Source: Streptomyces sp. NBC_00620 (GTDB taxonomy: Bacteria; Actinomycetota; Actinomycetes; Streptomycetales; Streptomycetaceae). Taken from it: 64,000 nucleotides of DNA. Numbering within the stretch: position 1 is the first letter of the stretch; each line of letters opens with the position of its first letter. Shown piece after piece: positions 26,001 through 34,463 of the stretch. The stretch is taken from assembly GCF_026341825.1 (NCBI RefSeq), contig NZ_JAPENY010000001.1, forward strand, positions 4,030,001 through 4,094,000. The letters are read 5' to 3'. Below the pieces are notes generated by a model, which did no database searches, was not told the DNA's origin, and saw nothing but the letters and a program-made list of their open reading frames with translations. A program made the position numbers and the translations under genes.

Positions 26001-27224
26001 TCAGCCCAAGGTGCGGACGAACACATCCCCGATCAGGTTCGTGTCATCGGGGACCAGGCCTGGGTAGTAGGAGTCGAAGACCACCGTCGACTCGTCCGCG
26101 CTCAGCGCCGCTCGCCCCACGGTGAGGGGACTGCCGTCCTGCCCCGGCGACAGCAACTCCTCGTGGCCGGTGGGCAGATCGCGCAGGATCAGCCCCAGCG
26201 ACCTGCGGTCCACGTCCGCCGTGTTTAGGAGCAGCTTCGAGCCGTTCACCGACAGGTCCGAGACCAGGGTGAGATCGGTGGGGGACCGACCGTCGTACCG
26301 CTGGAGCGTGCCCGTGCACAGATCACGTACGAAGGCGTTCCAGCCGTTGTTCGGGTCGGCGTCCGGAACCAGGTTGGTGGCCTGCGAGTTGAAGCCGACC
26401 TTGGAGCCGTCGGCGCTCAGCACCGGAGCGATCGCCGACATGTCGGCCGGCGCACCGTCATGGGTGGCATCCGCCTGCACGGTCCGCCCGGTCACCCGGT
26501 CGTACACCAGGATGTCGCCCTGGTCGTCGGCGGCCGGCCCGGAGTAGCCCTCCAGATAGGCGACTTTGCGGCCGTTGGCGCTCATCGAGATCTGCTGGCA
26601 CTGGTGGAAGTTCTTGGAGCCGTCCGAGGGCCGGCTGACCCGCTGCACCTGCTGCGTCCGGCGGTCAAGGAGCATGACCCGGCAGGCGAACGCGCCGTGT
26701 TCGTCGACGGTGGGGCGGGCGACGAAGGCGACGTACCGTCCATTCGCGCTGATCGGGGCGATGCCGTACGACACTTGGTAGCCCTCGTCCATCGCGGGCG
26801 CCAGGCGTTCTATCAGCCCGGTGTGCAGGTCCATGACGTGCACGGAGGAGGTCGCGGTCGTGGCCGAGTACGAGGTGAAGGTCAGGTAGCGCCCCGACTC
26901 GGACAGTTGGGGCGTCGACGTCGTCTCGCCGGGCACCACCACACGCTGCAGCGGTGCGCCCGGGGCCGTCCGGTAGAAGACGTTGTTCCGCACGTCCGTA
27001 CCGGTCACCAGGTTGGTCGCCGCCGACGCGAAGGCCACGACGCGTCCGTCCGCGCTGACCACCGGATCCACCGAGTGACTGTTTCCGCCGGTGCCGTCGG
27101 GGGCCACGCTGATCCGTTCGGTGCTCGGGACCAGGTCGTCGCTCGCCGCCCCCGCGGGCGAGGCGAGACAGGAGACGGCGACCGCCAGAACGGCGGTCAG
27201 GGTGATGCGTAAGGAAGGTCTCAT
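26001..27224 (-). CDS. Secreted WD40/PD40 (TolB-like) beta-propeller protein
   Basis: A 407-residue exported protein. A Sec signal peptide ends near ASPAGAA (residue 27). The mature part has repeated PD40-type strands such as VSADGRVVAFASAATNLV, LSESGRYLTFTSYS, ISANGRYVAFVAR, MSANGRKVAYLEG, LSADGSKVGFNSQATNLV and LSADESTVVFDSY, giving a six- to seven-bladed propeller. No hydrolase domain follows. Start ATG 27224 has SD GGGGGAG. Codon 5 is TTA, the rare leucine codon read by bldA tRNA, so expression may depend on development. Confidence 0.88.
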   Translation of the reverse strand: MRPSLRITLTAVLAVAVSCLASPAGAASDDLVPSTERISVAPDGTGGNSHSVDPVVSADGRVVAFASAATNLVTGTDVRNNVFYRTAPGAPLQRVVVPGETTSTPQLSESGRYLTFTSYSATTATSSVHVMDLHTGLIERLAPAMDEGYQVSYGIAPISANGRYVAFVARPTVDEHGAFACRVMLLDRRTQQVQRVSRPSDGSKNFHQCQQISMSANGRKVAYLEGYSGPAADDQGDILVYDRVTGRTVQADATHDGAPADMSAIAPVLSADGSKVGFNSQATNLVPDADPNNGWNAFVRDLCTGTLQRYDGRSPTDLTLVSDLSVNGSKLLLNTADVDRRSLGLILRDLPTGHEELLSPGQDGSPLTVGRAALSADESTVVFDSYYPGLVPDDTNLIGDVFVRTLG

Positions 27225-27376
27225 CAGGTGGCTCCCCCTTCGGCAGGGGACGGCCACAGCCGCCCCCCGTATCCCGTGCCCCCGGCCCTGCGCAGAGGAC
27301 TCACAAGGATTCACGCGATGAAAGCGCGCCACCTGCCAAGGGTCAATGCATCGGTATCCGATGGGTCCGACGCCTT

Positions 27377-27859
27377 TCAGACGTGTCCAGGGGTCGTGAC
27401 GCGCAGATCGAGGAGCTGTTGGGTGTGCCCCGGTACGTGGTTCTCGGCGAGGCCGTTGATGAGGCCCGCGAGCGGAACCGGCTGGTCCACGACGAGGGTG
27501 TCGTTGGACAGGAGGAGCGAGGGCACCAGGACCGAGGCGGCTTCGTCGTTGAGCTGATCGGCGATGTCGCACAGGACGGCGGCCTGGCTTCGGACGTGAC
27601 CCATCAGGGCTGCCCTGTCCGCGTGCTCGGCGATGATCCTGTCAAGGTTCCAGGTGTCGAGGGAGACCCGGTTGTCGAAGGTGGGTCGCGAGCCGGCGAC
27701 GACGCCGAGGGCAACCGCTGCGGTCGCGGCGTCGACGCTGAGGAGATGGGCCAGGATCTGGTCGGCGTTCCATCCTCCGTCGTCCGCGTCGCCGAGGTCG
27801 GGGAGGGCCGCCGCGTCGAGCAGGCTGTCGTAGGCGCTGCGAAGTGCTGACGAGTCCAT
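27377..27859 (-). CDS. DinB-like / maleylpyruvate-isomerase-like hypothetical protein
   Basis: A 160-residue helical soluble protein. The arrangement GWNADQILAHLLSVDAA near residues 28-44 and the late histidines (NHVPGHTQQL near residue 140) resemble the metal-binding four-helix DinB fold, but I cannot confirm all ligands. Role unknown. ATG 27859 has SD AAGGA. It is the third gene, in one direction, of SRPBCC-ArsR-this gene, separated from ArsR by a 26-bp repeat array. Confidence 0.65.
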   Translation of the reverse strand: MDSSALRSAYDSLLDAAALPDLGDADDGGWNADQILAHLLSVDAATAAVALGVVAGSRPTFDNRVSLDTWNLDRIIAEHADRAALMGHVRSQAAVLCDIADQLNDEAASVLVPSLLLSNDTLVVDQPVPLAGLINGLAENHVPGHTQQLLDLRVTTPGHV

Positions 27860-27868
27860 GAGTTGTGT

Positions 27869-27946
27869 CCTTTCGGTCGGGCTGTGTCGACTGCCCTTTC
27901 AGTCGGGCCGTTTCAACCGCCCTTTCAGTCGGGCTGTGTCGACCCC
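27869..27946. repeat. Three 26-bp tandem repeats at the ArsR 3' end
   Basis: Units at 27869-27894, 27895-27920 and 27921-27946 start CCTTTCAGTCGGGCTGTGTC with minor changes. The last unit encodes the final seven residues and stop codon of the ArsR gene; the others fill the gap to the next gene, whose SD (AAGGA) lies in the repeat. Confidence 0.93.
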
Positions 27947-28293
27947 GAATCCCGCTCCGCCGCCTCGGCGACGCGTTTGATGTTCGCCAGTCGCCGGTCC
28001 CAGTCGGCGGCGAGTGAGGCCATCCACCGTGCCGTCGTGTCGAGCGCCGCGGGCCGGACCGCGTACCGGACCTCGCGTCCGACCCTGCTGCCGGAGACCA
28101 GTCCGGCGGAGTCCAGGACGGCGAGGTGCTTGACCACCGCCTGCCGGGAGACGGGAAGCCGTTCGGCGAGTGTCGTCGCGGTGGCCTCGCCCTGTGCGGC
28201 GAGCAGGTCGAGCAGCCGGCGTCGCGTCGGGTCGGCCAGTGCGCCGAGGACGCTGTCGACGGCCTCGGCGGCGCCGGTACGTTCTGCGGTCAC
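27925..28293 (-). CDS. ArsR family transcriptional regulator
   Basis: A 122-residue winged-helix protein: DPTRRRLLDLLAAQGEATATTLAERLPVSRQAVVKHLAVLDSAGLV is the classical ArsR helix-turn-helix. The metal-binding CxC of true arsenic sensors is absent, as in the group that is paired with SRPBCC (AHSA1) proteins. Start GTG 28293 overlaps the SRPBCC stop by 3-4 bases (GTGA), so both are translationally coupled. Gene order here is SRPBCC first. Confidence 0.92.
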   Translation of the reverse strand: MTAERTGAAEAVDSVLGALADPTRRRLLDLLAAQGEATATTLAERLPVSRQAVVKHLAVLDSAGLVSGSRVGREVRYAVRPAALDTTARWMASLAADWDRRLANIKRVAEAAERDSGSTQPD

Positions 28294-28736
28294 GTGGACG
28301 GCTGTTCCGCGCGCGTCTTGAGCGCCTCGAGCTCCAGGGGCCAGCCTTCGCTGTGGTCCTTGAGATTCTGACTGCGGAGTTCCTCGGACCCGGCCAGCGC
28401 CGCGAACCCGCTCTCGACGACGCGCAGCCGCGTCTGGTCGCCCTCCTGGGTCAATGTGAACTCCACGAGGGTGCTGTTGTCCTCGCGCAGCTCTTCTCCG
28501 GGGAACGCGCTGGTCCAGCGGTACGCCAGGTACGTCGGCGGCTCGACCTTCTCCACGCGCACCGGGAAGTCGCCGTGCTCTGCGTTCTTCGCCACCATCG
28601 ACTCGCCCTCCTTGGCCACGGTGCCGGGCAGACTCGCCTTGTCGGCCACCCAGAACCCGGGTTGAGCCACCAGCGACCAGACCCGCTCCAGGGGTGCCGA
28701 GATAAGGGTTTCGCGTTCGATCCGGTCCGAGCTCAT
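28290..28736 (-). CDS. SRPBCC (AHSA1-like) domain protein
   Basis: A 148-residue START-like fold protein. It begins IERETLISAPLERVWSLVAQPGFWV and has the strand YLAYRWTSAFPG and long C-terminal helix SEGWPLELEALKTRAEQ of the AHSA1/Activator of Hsp90 family. Such proteins bind hydrophobic ligands and frequently pair with ArsR regulators. ATG 28736 chosen because the upstream extension is non-conserved. Coupled to the downstream ArsR gene. Confidence 0.9.
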   Translation of the reverse strand: MSSDRIERETLISAPLERVWSLVAQPGFWVADKASLPGTVAKEGESMVAKNAEHGDFPVRVEKVEPPTYLAYRWTSAFPGEELREDNSTLVEFTLTQEGDQTRLRVVESGFAALAGSEELRSQNLKDHSEGWPLELEALKTRAEQPST

Positions 28737-28838
28737 GAGCTGACTCCGTTCATCGCCGCCATTGACTTGCAACCCCAGAGTTGCACAACGGGGCCCTAGG
28801 TGCAACCCGCCGGTTGCGCTTCGCGAGGAGATGGCCTC

Positions 28839-28876
28839 AGTCCAGACTGTTCAGTTTCAACTGGACAGTCCAGACT
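28839..28876. promoter_or_regulatory. Two MarR-type operators upstream of the MarR-MFS operon
   Basis: Two identical palindromic decamers AGTCCAGACT (28839-28848 and 28867-28876, centres 28 bp apart) sit directly before the operon. The second is followed by TAAATT (28880-28885), a likely -10 box. Binding of the encoded MarR protein would block the promoter. Confidence 0.75.
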
Positions 28877-28896
28877 GAATAAATTAGCTTGGTGGC

Positions 28897-29373
28897 ATGG
28901 ACAAAGACGGTGGCATGGACAAAGGCATCGAGGCCCCCGAGGGCATCTCCGGGTCCGCCGCCCGCGCCGCACTCGATCTGCGCGTGGCGTTCAGCCGGCT
29001 GCGGCGGCGGATCAGGGAGGTCTCCGAGACGGACGACCTCACGCCTTCGCAGGTGTCCGCGCTCACCCTGGTGAGCAAGAGCGGGGCCGCCACGGCCAGC
29101 GCGCTCGCGGCCGCCGAGGGGGTCCGCCCGCAGTCGATGGCCACCACGCTCGCCGCGCTCGACGAGCAGGGGCTGATCGAGCGCAGCCCGGATCCGAACG
29201 ACGGCCGGCGTCAGCTCGTCACGCTGACCGACGCCGGCCGCGAGCGCGTCGAGGGCACCCGGCAGGCCCGCGAGGAGTGGCTGGCCCGGGCCTTCCAGGA
29301 CCGCTGCACGGAGGCCGAGCGGCAGACCGTCGTCGAGGCGATGGCCGTACTGGAACGGCTCACCCGGCAGTGA
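28897..29373 (+). CDS. MarR family transcriptional regulator
   Basis: A 158-residue winged-helix regulator. The DNA-binding region is ATASALAAAEGVRPQSMATTLAALDEQGLIERSPDPNDGRRQLVTLTDAG, with the wing motif DPNDGRRQ. It presumably represses the exporter gene that overlaps its stop codon, and is released by a drug or phenolic ligand. An 18-bp in-frame duplication carries SD plus start (GGTGGCATGGACAAA twice), so initiation may be at 28897 or 28915. Confidence 0.92.
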   Translation: MDKDGGMDKGIEAPEGISGSAARAALDLRVAFSRLRRRIREVSETDDLTPSQVSALTLVSKSGAATASALAAAEGVRPQSMATTLAALDEQGLIERSPDPNDGRRQLVTLTDAGRERVEGTRQAREEWLARAFQDRCTEAERQTVVEAMAVLERLTRQ

Positions 29374-30794
29374 TACCGAAACTCGCCCGCTCCACCAGGC
29401 CGCCGCGCGCGGCCCCGGCAGGTTTCGACCGGCGGCTGATCGCCCCGATGGTCCTCGGTTCCGTACTCAACCCGGTCAACTCCTCGATGATCGCGGTGGC
29501 GTTGGTGCCGATCGGGGCCGCCTTCGGGGCGCCGCCCTCGGAGACGGCGTGGCTCGTCTCCGCGCTCTACCTCGCCACCGCCGTCGGCCAGCCCGTCATC
29601 GGGCGGCTGGTCGACACGTACGGACCCCGTCGCCTCTACCTCATCGGTACGGGGCTGGTGGGGATCGCCGGACTCCTCGGTGCCGTCGCCCCCTCCCTGG
29701 GCGTGCTGATCGCCGCCCGGGTGCTGCTCGGATTCGGTACGTCGGCCGCGTATCCCGCGTCCATGTACCTCACCCGGAGCGAGGCCGAGCGCACCGGGCA
29801 CGACAGCCCGACCGGCGTCCTGACCGCGCTCTCGGTCGCCAACCAGAGTGTCGTCGTCATCGGCCCCACACTGGGCGGACTGCTCATCGGCGCGGGCGGC
29901 TGGCGGATCGTCTTCACCGTCAACATCCCGTTGTCGCTGGCCTGTCTGGTGCTCGGCTCGCTGCGCCTGCCGAAGCATTCGTTCGAGACGCCGCCTGCGA
30001 AGCGGGCCGTGGACCTCGTGGGCATGGTGCTGTTCGCCGCGATGCTCGTCTCGCTGATGCTGTTCCTGATGAACCCGGGCGTCGCCGGCCTGTATCTCCT
30101 CGGGCTGACAGCCGTCGCGGGCAGCGGGCTCGTCCTGCGGGAACTGCGCGTCGCGGAGCCCTTCATCGATCTGCGGGTGCTCGGCGGGAACCTGCCCATG
30201 CTGGCCACGTTCCTGCGCCAGTTCCTGGCCTTCACCGCCGTGTACGCGTTCCTGTACGGCTTCACGCAGTGGCTGGAGGAGGGGCGCGGGCTGAACGCCT
30301 CCGCCGCCGGACTCCTGCTGCTGCCGCTGTCGTTGACCGCGCTGGCCTTCGCCGGCGCTACCGGACGGCGTGAGGCCGTCCGCGCCAAGCTGGTCGTCGG
30401 CAGCCTCGCGCAGATCGCCGGCTGTGCGGTGCTCCTTGTGGTGGGCTCCGGCTCCCCGGTCTGGCTGCTCGCCGCCGCGGGCGTCCTCATGGGCGTACCG
30501 CAAGGTCTCAACGGCCTGGCCAACCAGACCGCCCTCTACCGGCAGGCCGACCCCGATCGCATCGGCTCCGCCGCCGGACTGCTGCGCACCTTCACCTACC
30601 TCGGCGCGATGGGCGCCTCCGCCGCCACCGCGGCCTTCTTCGCCCACGGCGCCGACACCCACGGCCTGCACGAGCTGGCCCTGTTCATGCTCGCCGGAGC
30701 CGTGCTGCTCCTGGCCGTGACCCTCCTCGACCGTTCCCTCCGCACCATCACCCCCACCCCCGGAACCCCTGTTTCCGGATCTGGAAAGGCCTGA
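29370..30794 (+). CDS. MFS transporter (drug/metabolite exporter)
   Basis: A 474-residue major-facilitator protein with 12-14 predicted helices. The motif between TM2 and TM3 (VGQPVIGRLVDTYGPRRLYLIG) is motif A, and NIPLSLACLVLGSLRLP resembles the DHA2 post-TM6 region. GTG start at 29370 overlaps the MarR stop (GTGA), indicating translational coupling and MarR control. Alternative longer frames start upstream in another gene and are excluded. Substrate unknown. Confidence 0.92.
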   Translation: MIPKLARSTRPPRAAPAGFDRRLIAPMVLGSVLNPVNSSMIAVALVPIGAAFGAPPSETAWLVSALYLATAVGQPVIGRLVDTYGPRRLYLIGTGLVGIAGLLGAVAPSLGVLIAARVLLGFGTSAAYPASMYLTRSEAERTGHDSPTGVLTALSVANQSVVVIGPTLGGLLIGAGGWRIVFTVNIPLSLACLVLGSLRLPKHSFETPPAKRAVDLVGMVLFAAMLVSLMLFLMNPGVAGLYLLGLTAVAGSGLVLRELRVAEPFIDLRVLGGNLPMLATFLRQFLAFTAVYAFLYGFTQWLEEGRGLNASAAGLLLLPLSLTALAFAGATGRREAVRAKLVVGSLAQIAGCAVLLVVGSGSPVWLLAAAGVLMGVPQGLNGLANQTALYRQADPDRIGSAAGLLRTFTYLGAMGASAATAAFFAHGADTHGLHELALFMLAGAVLLLAVTLLDRSLRTITPTPGTPVSGSGKA

Positions 30795-30796
30795 CC

Positions 30797-31384
30797 ATGG
30801 CACTCACCACGCTCGACCCCCGTACCGCGCTCGTCGTCATCGATCTGCAGAACGGGATCGTCGGGAACCCGGGCCTCGCCCCGTACCCCGCCGCCGAGGT
30901 CCTGGAGCGCGCGAGCCAGCTCGCCGACGCCTTCCGCGGCCACGGCCTCCCCGTCGTCCTCGTACGGGTCACCGCGGCCGCCGACGGATCGGACGCCGCG
31001 CCCGGCCGGATCGACGGCGGCAGCCACCCCCGCACCTGGCCGGAGGGTTGGGACGTCATCGCCGACAAGCTGGCCGGGCACCCCGAGGACATCACCGTCA
31101 CCAAGCGGAACTGGGGCGCCTTCTACGGCACCGACCTGGACCTGCACCTGCGCCGCCGCGGGATCACCCAGATCGTGCTGGCCGGCATCGCCACCAGCAT
31201 CGGCGTGGAGTCCAGCGCCCGCGCCGCCCACGAACACGGCTACCACGTCACCCTCGCCACCGACGCGATGACCGACATCGACGCCGACACCCACCGCAAC
31301 AGCGTGGAGCGGATCTTCCCCCGCCTCGGCGAGACGGGGACGACGGCCGAGGTCGTCGAGCTGCTGGCGAAGACCCGCCCCTGA
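30797..31384 (+). CDS. Isochorismatase-fold protein lacking the catalytic cysteine
   Basis: A 195-residue cysteine-hydrolase-like fold. The aspartate (ALVVIDLQNG, D16) and lysine (ITVTKRNWGAF, about K103) of the triad are present. At the nucleophile position the sequence reads ATSIGVESSAR with glycine at residue 136, where active family members have Cys. The protein may therefore be non-hydrolytic or use another mechanism, as some YecD-like members. SD GGAAAGG at about 30782-30788 fits the ATG at 30797, two bases after the MFS stop; clearly part of the MarR operon. Confidence 0.88.
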   Translation: MALTTLDPRTALVVIDLQNGIVGNPGLAPYPAAEVLERASQLADAFRGHGLPVVLVRVTAAADGSDAAPGRIDGGSHPRTWPEGWDVIADKLAGHPEDITVTKRNWGAFYGTDLDLHLRRRGITQIVLAGIATSIGVESSARAAHEHGYHVTLATDAMTDIDADTHRNSVERIFPRLGETGTTAEVVELLAKTRP

Positions 31385-31420
31385 CGAGGCTCCGGCCCCC
31401 TGGAGGCCGCAGGCGGCGGG

Positions 31421-32332
31421 TCAGCGACCCGTCGCTGCCAACTCCCGCACCAGCGCGCTCGCCACCGGCACGGGCACCCCGTACCGCTCGGCCGCCCGCA
31501 GCAACGCCCCGCCGATCGCGTCCAGTTCGAGCGGACGGCCCGCCTCGGCGTCGCGCTGCATGGAGGACTTGGTGCCGTGCGGGAAGGAGTCGTAACGGGC
31601 GAGGGCGGCGGCCGGATCGGCCGGAGCGCCGCACGCGGTGCTGACGGCCGCCGTCTCCTCGGCCAGCGCCGTCAACTCCTCGCGGTGGAGCGTGCGTACG
31701 TCGCCGAGCGGCAGCGCGTAGCGGGTGGTCAGCAGGGCGAGGGGCGCGAGGAAGGACATCTTCGCCCACAGCGTCGCCGCCTCGCCGTCCTGGACGCGGG
31801 TGCCGATGCCGGTTCCGGCCAGGGCTCCCGCGAGAGCGTCCAACTGCTCGCGCCCGACCGTCTCGCCGGTCAGGTCGACCTCCGCGAAGGGGCTGTCGTG
31901 CTCGATCAGCCCCGGGGCCACGCGAGTCGACTCCGCGCGGATCACCGCGGGCGCCACCCGGCTCGGACCGTAGCGCTCGCGCAGGGCCGCCGGGTGTTCG
32001 ACGCCGTTCAGGAACGGTACGAGCAGGCCGTCGCCCGGCGCGTTCACCGGGACCCGCTGCAGGGCCGCGTCGAGCGCCGTGGCCTTGACCGCGATCAGGC
32101 ACGCGTCCACGGGCTCGCGCAGCTCGGTGTCCGCCTCGACACGCGCCATGAAGTCGCCGAAGGGCCCGCTGCGCACGCGCATGCCGTCCGCCCTCAGCGT
32201 CCGTGCGGTCTCGTCCCCGGCCAGGCAGATCACCCGGTGCCCGGCACGGGACAGCAGTGCGGCGAGCAGGCCGCCGATGCCGCCGGGGCCCAGGACGGCG
32301 ACCGTCATAGGTGTGACTTGTTCCTTGGTCAT
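31421..32332 (-). CDS. 2-dehydropantoate 2-reductase family protein
   Basis: A 303-residue NADPH-dependent ketopantoate-reductase fold. The Rossmann motif VLGPGGIGGLLAALL is at about residues 13-27, with the FLNGVEH turn and the domain-linking KxSF (WAKMSFLAPLA) of the family near residues 190-200. It may function in pantothenate synthesis, but streptomycetes hold paralogues of uncertain substrate, so no symbol is given. It is convergent with the isochorismatase-like gene. ATG 32332 has SD GAGAGGA about nine bases upstream; M9 is an alternative. Confidence 0.85.
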   Translation of the reverse strand: MTKEQVTPMTVAVLGPGGIGGLLAALLSRAGHRVICLAGDETARTLRADGMRVRSGPFGDFMARVEADTELREPVDACLIAVKATALDAALQRVPVNAPGDGLLVPFLNGVEHPAALRERYGPSRVAPAVIRAESTRVAPGLIEHDSPFAEVDLTGETVGREQLDALAGALAGTGIGTRVQDGEAATLWAKMSFLAPLALLTTRYALPLGDVRTLHREELTALAEETAAVSTACGAPADPAAALARYDSFPHGTKSSMQRDAEAGRPLELDAIGGALLRAAERYGVPVPVASALVRELAATGR

Positions 32333-32465
32333 GTCTGTTCGGTCCTCTCGTCGGTCGGCCCCCGGGAAGGGTGGCCGCCTCGGAGTGGATCATCGCAGCC
32401 GGTACGGGAGTCCCGAAACCCCGGAGGCTGCAGACGTTGCCCGGGGTACGCGCGACACTGGACGT

Positions 32466-32693
32466 ATGTGCCGCAGCATCAAGACACTCCGCCCGCCCGT
32501 GATCCCCGAAGAGGCCACCGAGGAGGAGATCCGCGCCGCCGCGCTCCAGTACGTCCGCAAGGTGTCCGGCTTCCGCGCCCCCGCCGCCCACAACCGTGAG
32601 GTCTTCGACCAGGCGGTCGAGGCGATCGCGGCGGCCACCGCCGAACTCCTGGGCGGCTTGGAGGTACGCGGGGCGGCAGCCCAGCGAGCGTGA
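32466..32693 (+). CDS. DUF2277 family protein
   Basis: A 75-residue protein beginning MCRSIKTLRPP, the invariant start of DUF2277 (Met-Cys-Arg-x-Ile-x-x-Leu), and continuing with a helix EEIRAAALQYVRKVSGF. The cysteine at position 2 is conserved in the family and may bind metal, but no function is known. ATG 32466 is the family start; the longer upstream frame is spurious. Confidence 0.9.
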   Translation: MCRSIKTLRPPVIPEEATEEEIRAAALQYVRKVSGFRAPAAHNREVFDQAVEAIAAATAELLGGLEVRGAAAQRA

Positions 32694-32712
32694 GCGCTCC
32701 GCTGTTGGTCCG

Positions 32713-32873
32713 GTGCGTCGGCTGCGGGTCCGTCGTGGCTGGTCGCGCAGTTCCCCGCGCCCCTTTGGGGCGCTACCAACCGCGCCGGCGTCGCGGCAGC
32801 CCAGTGGGCCTGGGCGCTCCGCTGCAAGGCCGTTGCGCCGACTGTGGGTCCGTCGTGGCTGGTCGCGCCCACG
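32713..32873. repeat. Two copies of a dispersed intergenic repeat with hairpin
   Basis: A 23-bp block GGGTCCGTCGTGGCTGGTCG(CGC) occurs at 32726-32748 and again at 32846-32868. The first copy is followed by TTCCCCGCGCCCCTTTGGGGCGC, whose 7-bp stem (32757-32763/32767-32773) could terminate the DUF2277 transcript. I know this element as a common Streptomyces intergenic repeat. Confidence 0.75.
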
Positions 32874-32931
32874 CGGCGGAGCCGCATATCGATGCAGCCC
32901 CGCGCTCCTTCGGGGGCGCTGCCGGACCCGC

Positions 32932-33558
32932 TTATGCCCTGCTGACCGGCGCCTCGGTCGCAGGCCGTCGCATCAGGTACGCCGCCCCCGCGCCCGCGCC
33001 GAACAGTGCCACGAGTGAAACCCCCGTGGCGAGCCAGGTCGCGCCCAGCCACTGGCCGCCGAAGTAGCCGAGGGCGACGCTGTACACGGCCCAGGACAGG
33101 CCCGCGAGGATCGACCAGGGCAGGAACTCGCGGACGCGGCGGTGGGCCGCGCCGGCGCCGAGTGAGACGACCGAGCGGCCGGCCGGGGCGAAGCGGGCGA
33201 TGACGACCAGCGGGCCGCCGCCCCGTGCGAGGGCTGCGCCGAGACGTTCCTGCGCGCTGGTCAGGCGGCGGGAGCGGGCGATGGCACGGTCGAGGCGTTC
33301 GCCGCCGCGCCAGGCCAGGCGGTACGCCACCAGGTCGCCCAGCACCGAGGCGGTGGCCGCGGACAGGGTGAGGAACAGGATGTCGGGCACCGCCTGCGGG
33401 ACCTCGCCGGTCGCGGTGCCCGCCGCCGCGGCCGTGGCGGCCATGATGACCAGTACGCCGCTGGGCAGCACCGGCAGGAAGACGTCGAGCAGGACCGACA
33501 GGGCCACCGCCGCGTAGATCCATGGGCTGCCGGTCAGCGACCCCACACTCTCAAGCAC
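32932..33558 (-). CDS. DedA/SNARE-associated family membrane protein
   Basis: A 208-residue inner-membrane protein of the DedA (VTT) family. The conserved half motif VIARFAPAGRSVVSLGAGA with Arg and the preceding acidic VLGDLVAYRLAWRGGE region match the family, which includes undecaprenyl phosphate and other lipid flippases. Four to five TM segments are visible. GTG 33558 is set by SD GGGGAG seven bases upstream; the long frame beyond is non-coding. Confidence 0.88.
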   Translation of the reverse strand: MLESVGSLTGSPWIYAAVALSVLLDVFLPVLPSGVLVIMAATAAAAGTATGEVPQAVPDILFLTLSAATASVLGDLVAYRLAWRGGERLDRAIARSRRLTSAQERLGAALARGGGPLVVIARFAPAGRSVVSLGAGAAHRRVREFLPWSILAGLSWAVYSVALGYFGGQWLGATWLATGVSLVALFGAGAGAAYLMRRPATEAPVSRA

Positions 33559-33813
33559 CGAAACACTCCCCTGTACTCCCCCGTAGGCACAACCACGCCG
33601 CGGCGTAGCGGGGAGCGGCAAGGCGGCCTGTGACAGCCATACAGCGTACGCGGGGGGTGTGACAGGAGTTCCACGGGGGGCTCGTGGGTCTCTCACATCA
33701 CGTTCACCCGGCTGCCGCCCCCGCACGGCGCGCGGCGCCGACTTCCCGTACCAACGAAGCAGGGGGATCGACGCGGTGGGGGTGCGCACAGACCCAAGAG
33801 GAGTTGGACAGCG

Positions 33814-34377
33814 ATGGTGGCAGGGATATTCGTAGGCGCTCTGGCGTCGGCCGTACTGGCGGCGGGCAGCGGCGGTACGGCCGCCCCCGACGGCTACTGG
33901 ATGAAGACGGACGCGCGCTTCGCGCCGCCCACCGCCCTCGTCCCGTCGGCGGCACTGACGTACGACATGTCACTCGTGCCCGCGGCGGCCCACATCCAGG
34001 TGAGCCAGCACATCGAGGCGAGCGGGGCGACGACCGTGCGGCTGAAGGTGGAGGGGCTGAAGCCGGGGTACGCGTACGGCGTGCATGTGCACCAGAAGCC
34101 GTGCGCCGCCGATCCCGCCGCCGCGGGCGGGCACTACCAGCACACCGTGGATCCCGTGCAGCCGTCGAAGGACCCTGCCTACGCCAACGCCGAGAACGAG
34201 GTCTGGCTGGACTTCAAGGCCGATGCGCAGGGCGCGGGCGAGGCGGTCGCCCGGCACGGCTGGGGCTTCCGGCGCGACGGGGCCACCTCCGTGGTGCTGC
34301 ACGACGAGAAGGGCATGAGCGGCTCCCGGGTGGGCTGCTTCACGGTTCCGTTCGGATGGGTGACCGGAACGGGCTGA
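33814..34377 (+). CDS. Secreted Cu/Zn superoxide dismutase-like protein
   Basis: A 187-residue exported SodC-family protein. A signal-like segment spans about residues 1-23. The copper ligands appear as GVHVHQKPC (H91, H93) and the zinc-loop-like region as GGHYQHTVDP (H107, H110), followed by ENEVWLDFKAD. A disulfide may link C97 with C177 (SRVGCFTVPFG). The C-terminal VVLHDEKG supplies a further histidine. It may dismutate superoxide outside the cell; the domain is divergent, so activity is not certain. SD AGAGGAG at 33797-33803. Confidence 0.85.
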   Translation: MVAGIFVGALASAVLAAGSGGTAAPDGYWMKTDARFAPPTALVPSAALTYDMSLVPAAAHIQVSQHIEASGATTVRLKVEGLKPGYAYGVHVHQKPCAADPAAAGGHYQHTVDPVQPSKDPAYANAENEVWLDFKADAQGAGEAVARHGWGFRRDGATSVVLHDEKGMSGSRVGCFTVPFGWVTGTG

Positions 34378-34391
34378 GCGCGTACGGCGAC

Positions 34392-34425
34392 GGCGCCCAC
34401 CCCTTCGTACGAGGGGATGGGCGCC
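34392..34425. terminator. Bidirectional hairpin between SodC-like and doxX genes
   Basis: Arms GGCGCCCA-CCCC and GGGG-A-TGGGCGCC (34392-34403 / 34413-34425) pair with one bulge around TTCGTACGA. It lies between convergent genes. Confidence 0.7.
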
Positions 34426-34463
34426 GCCTTCGTACGACGGGATGTGCGCCGTCGCGTGAGCGA

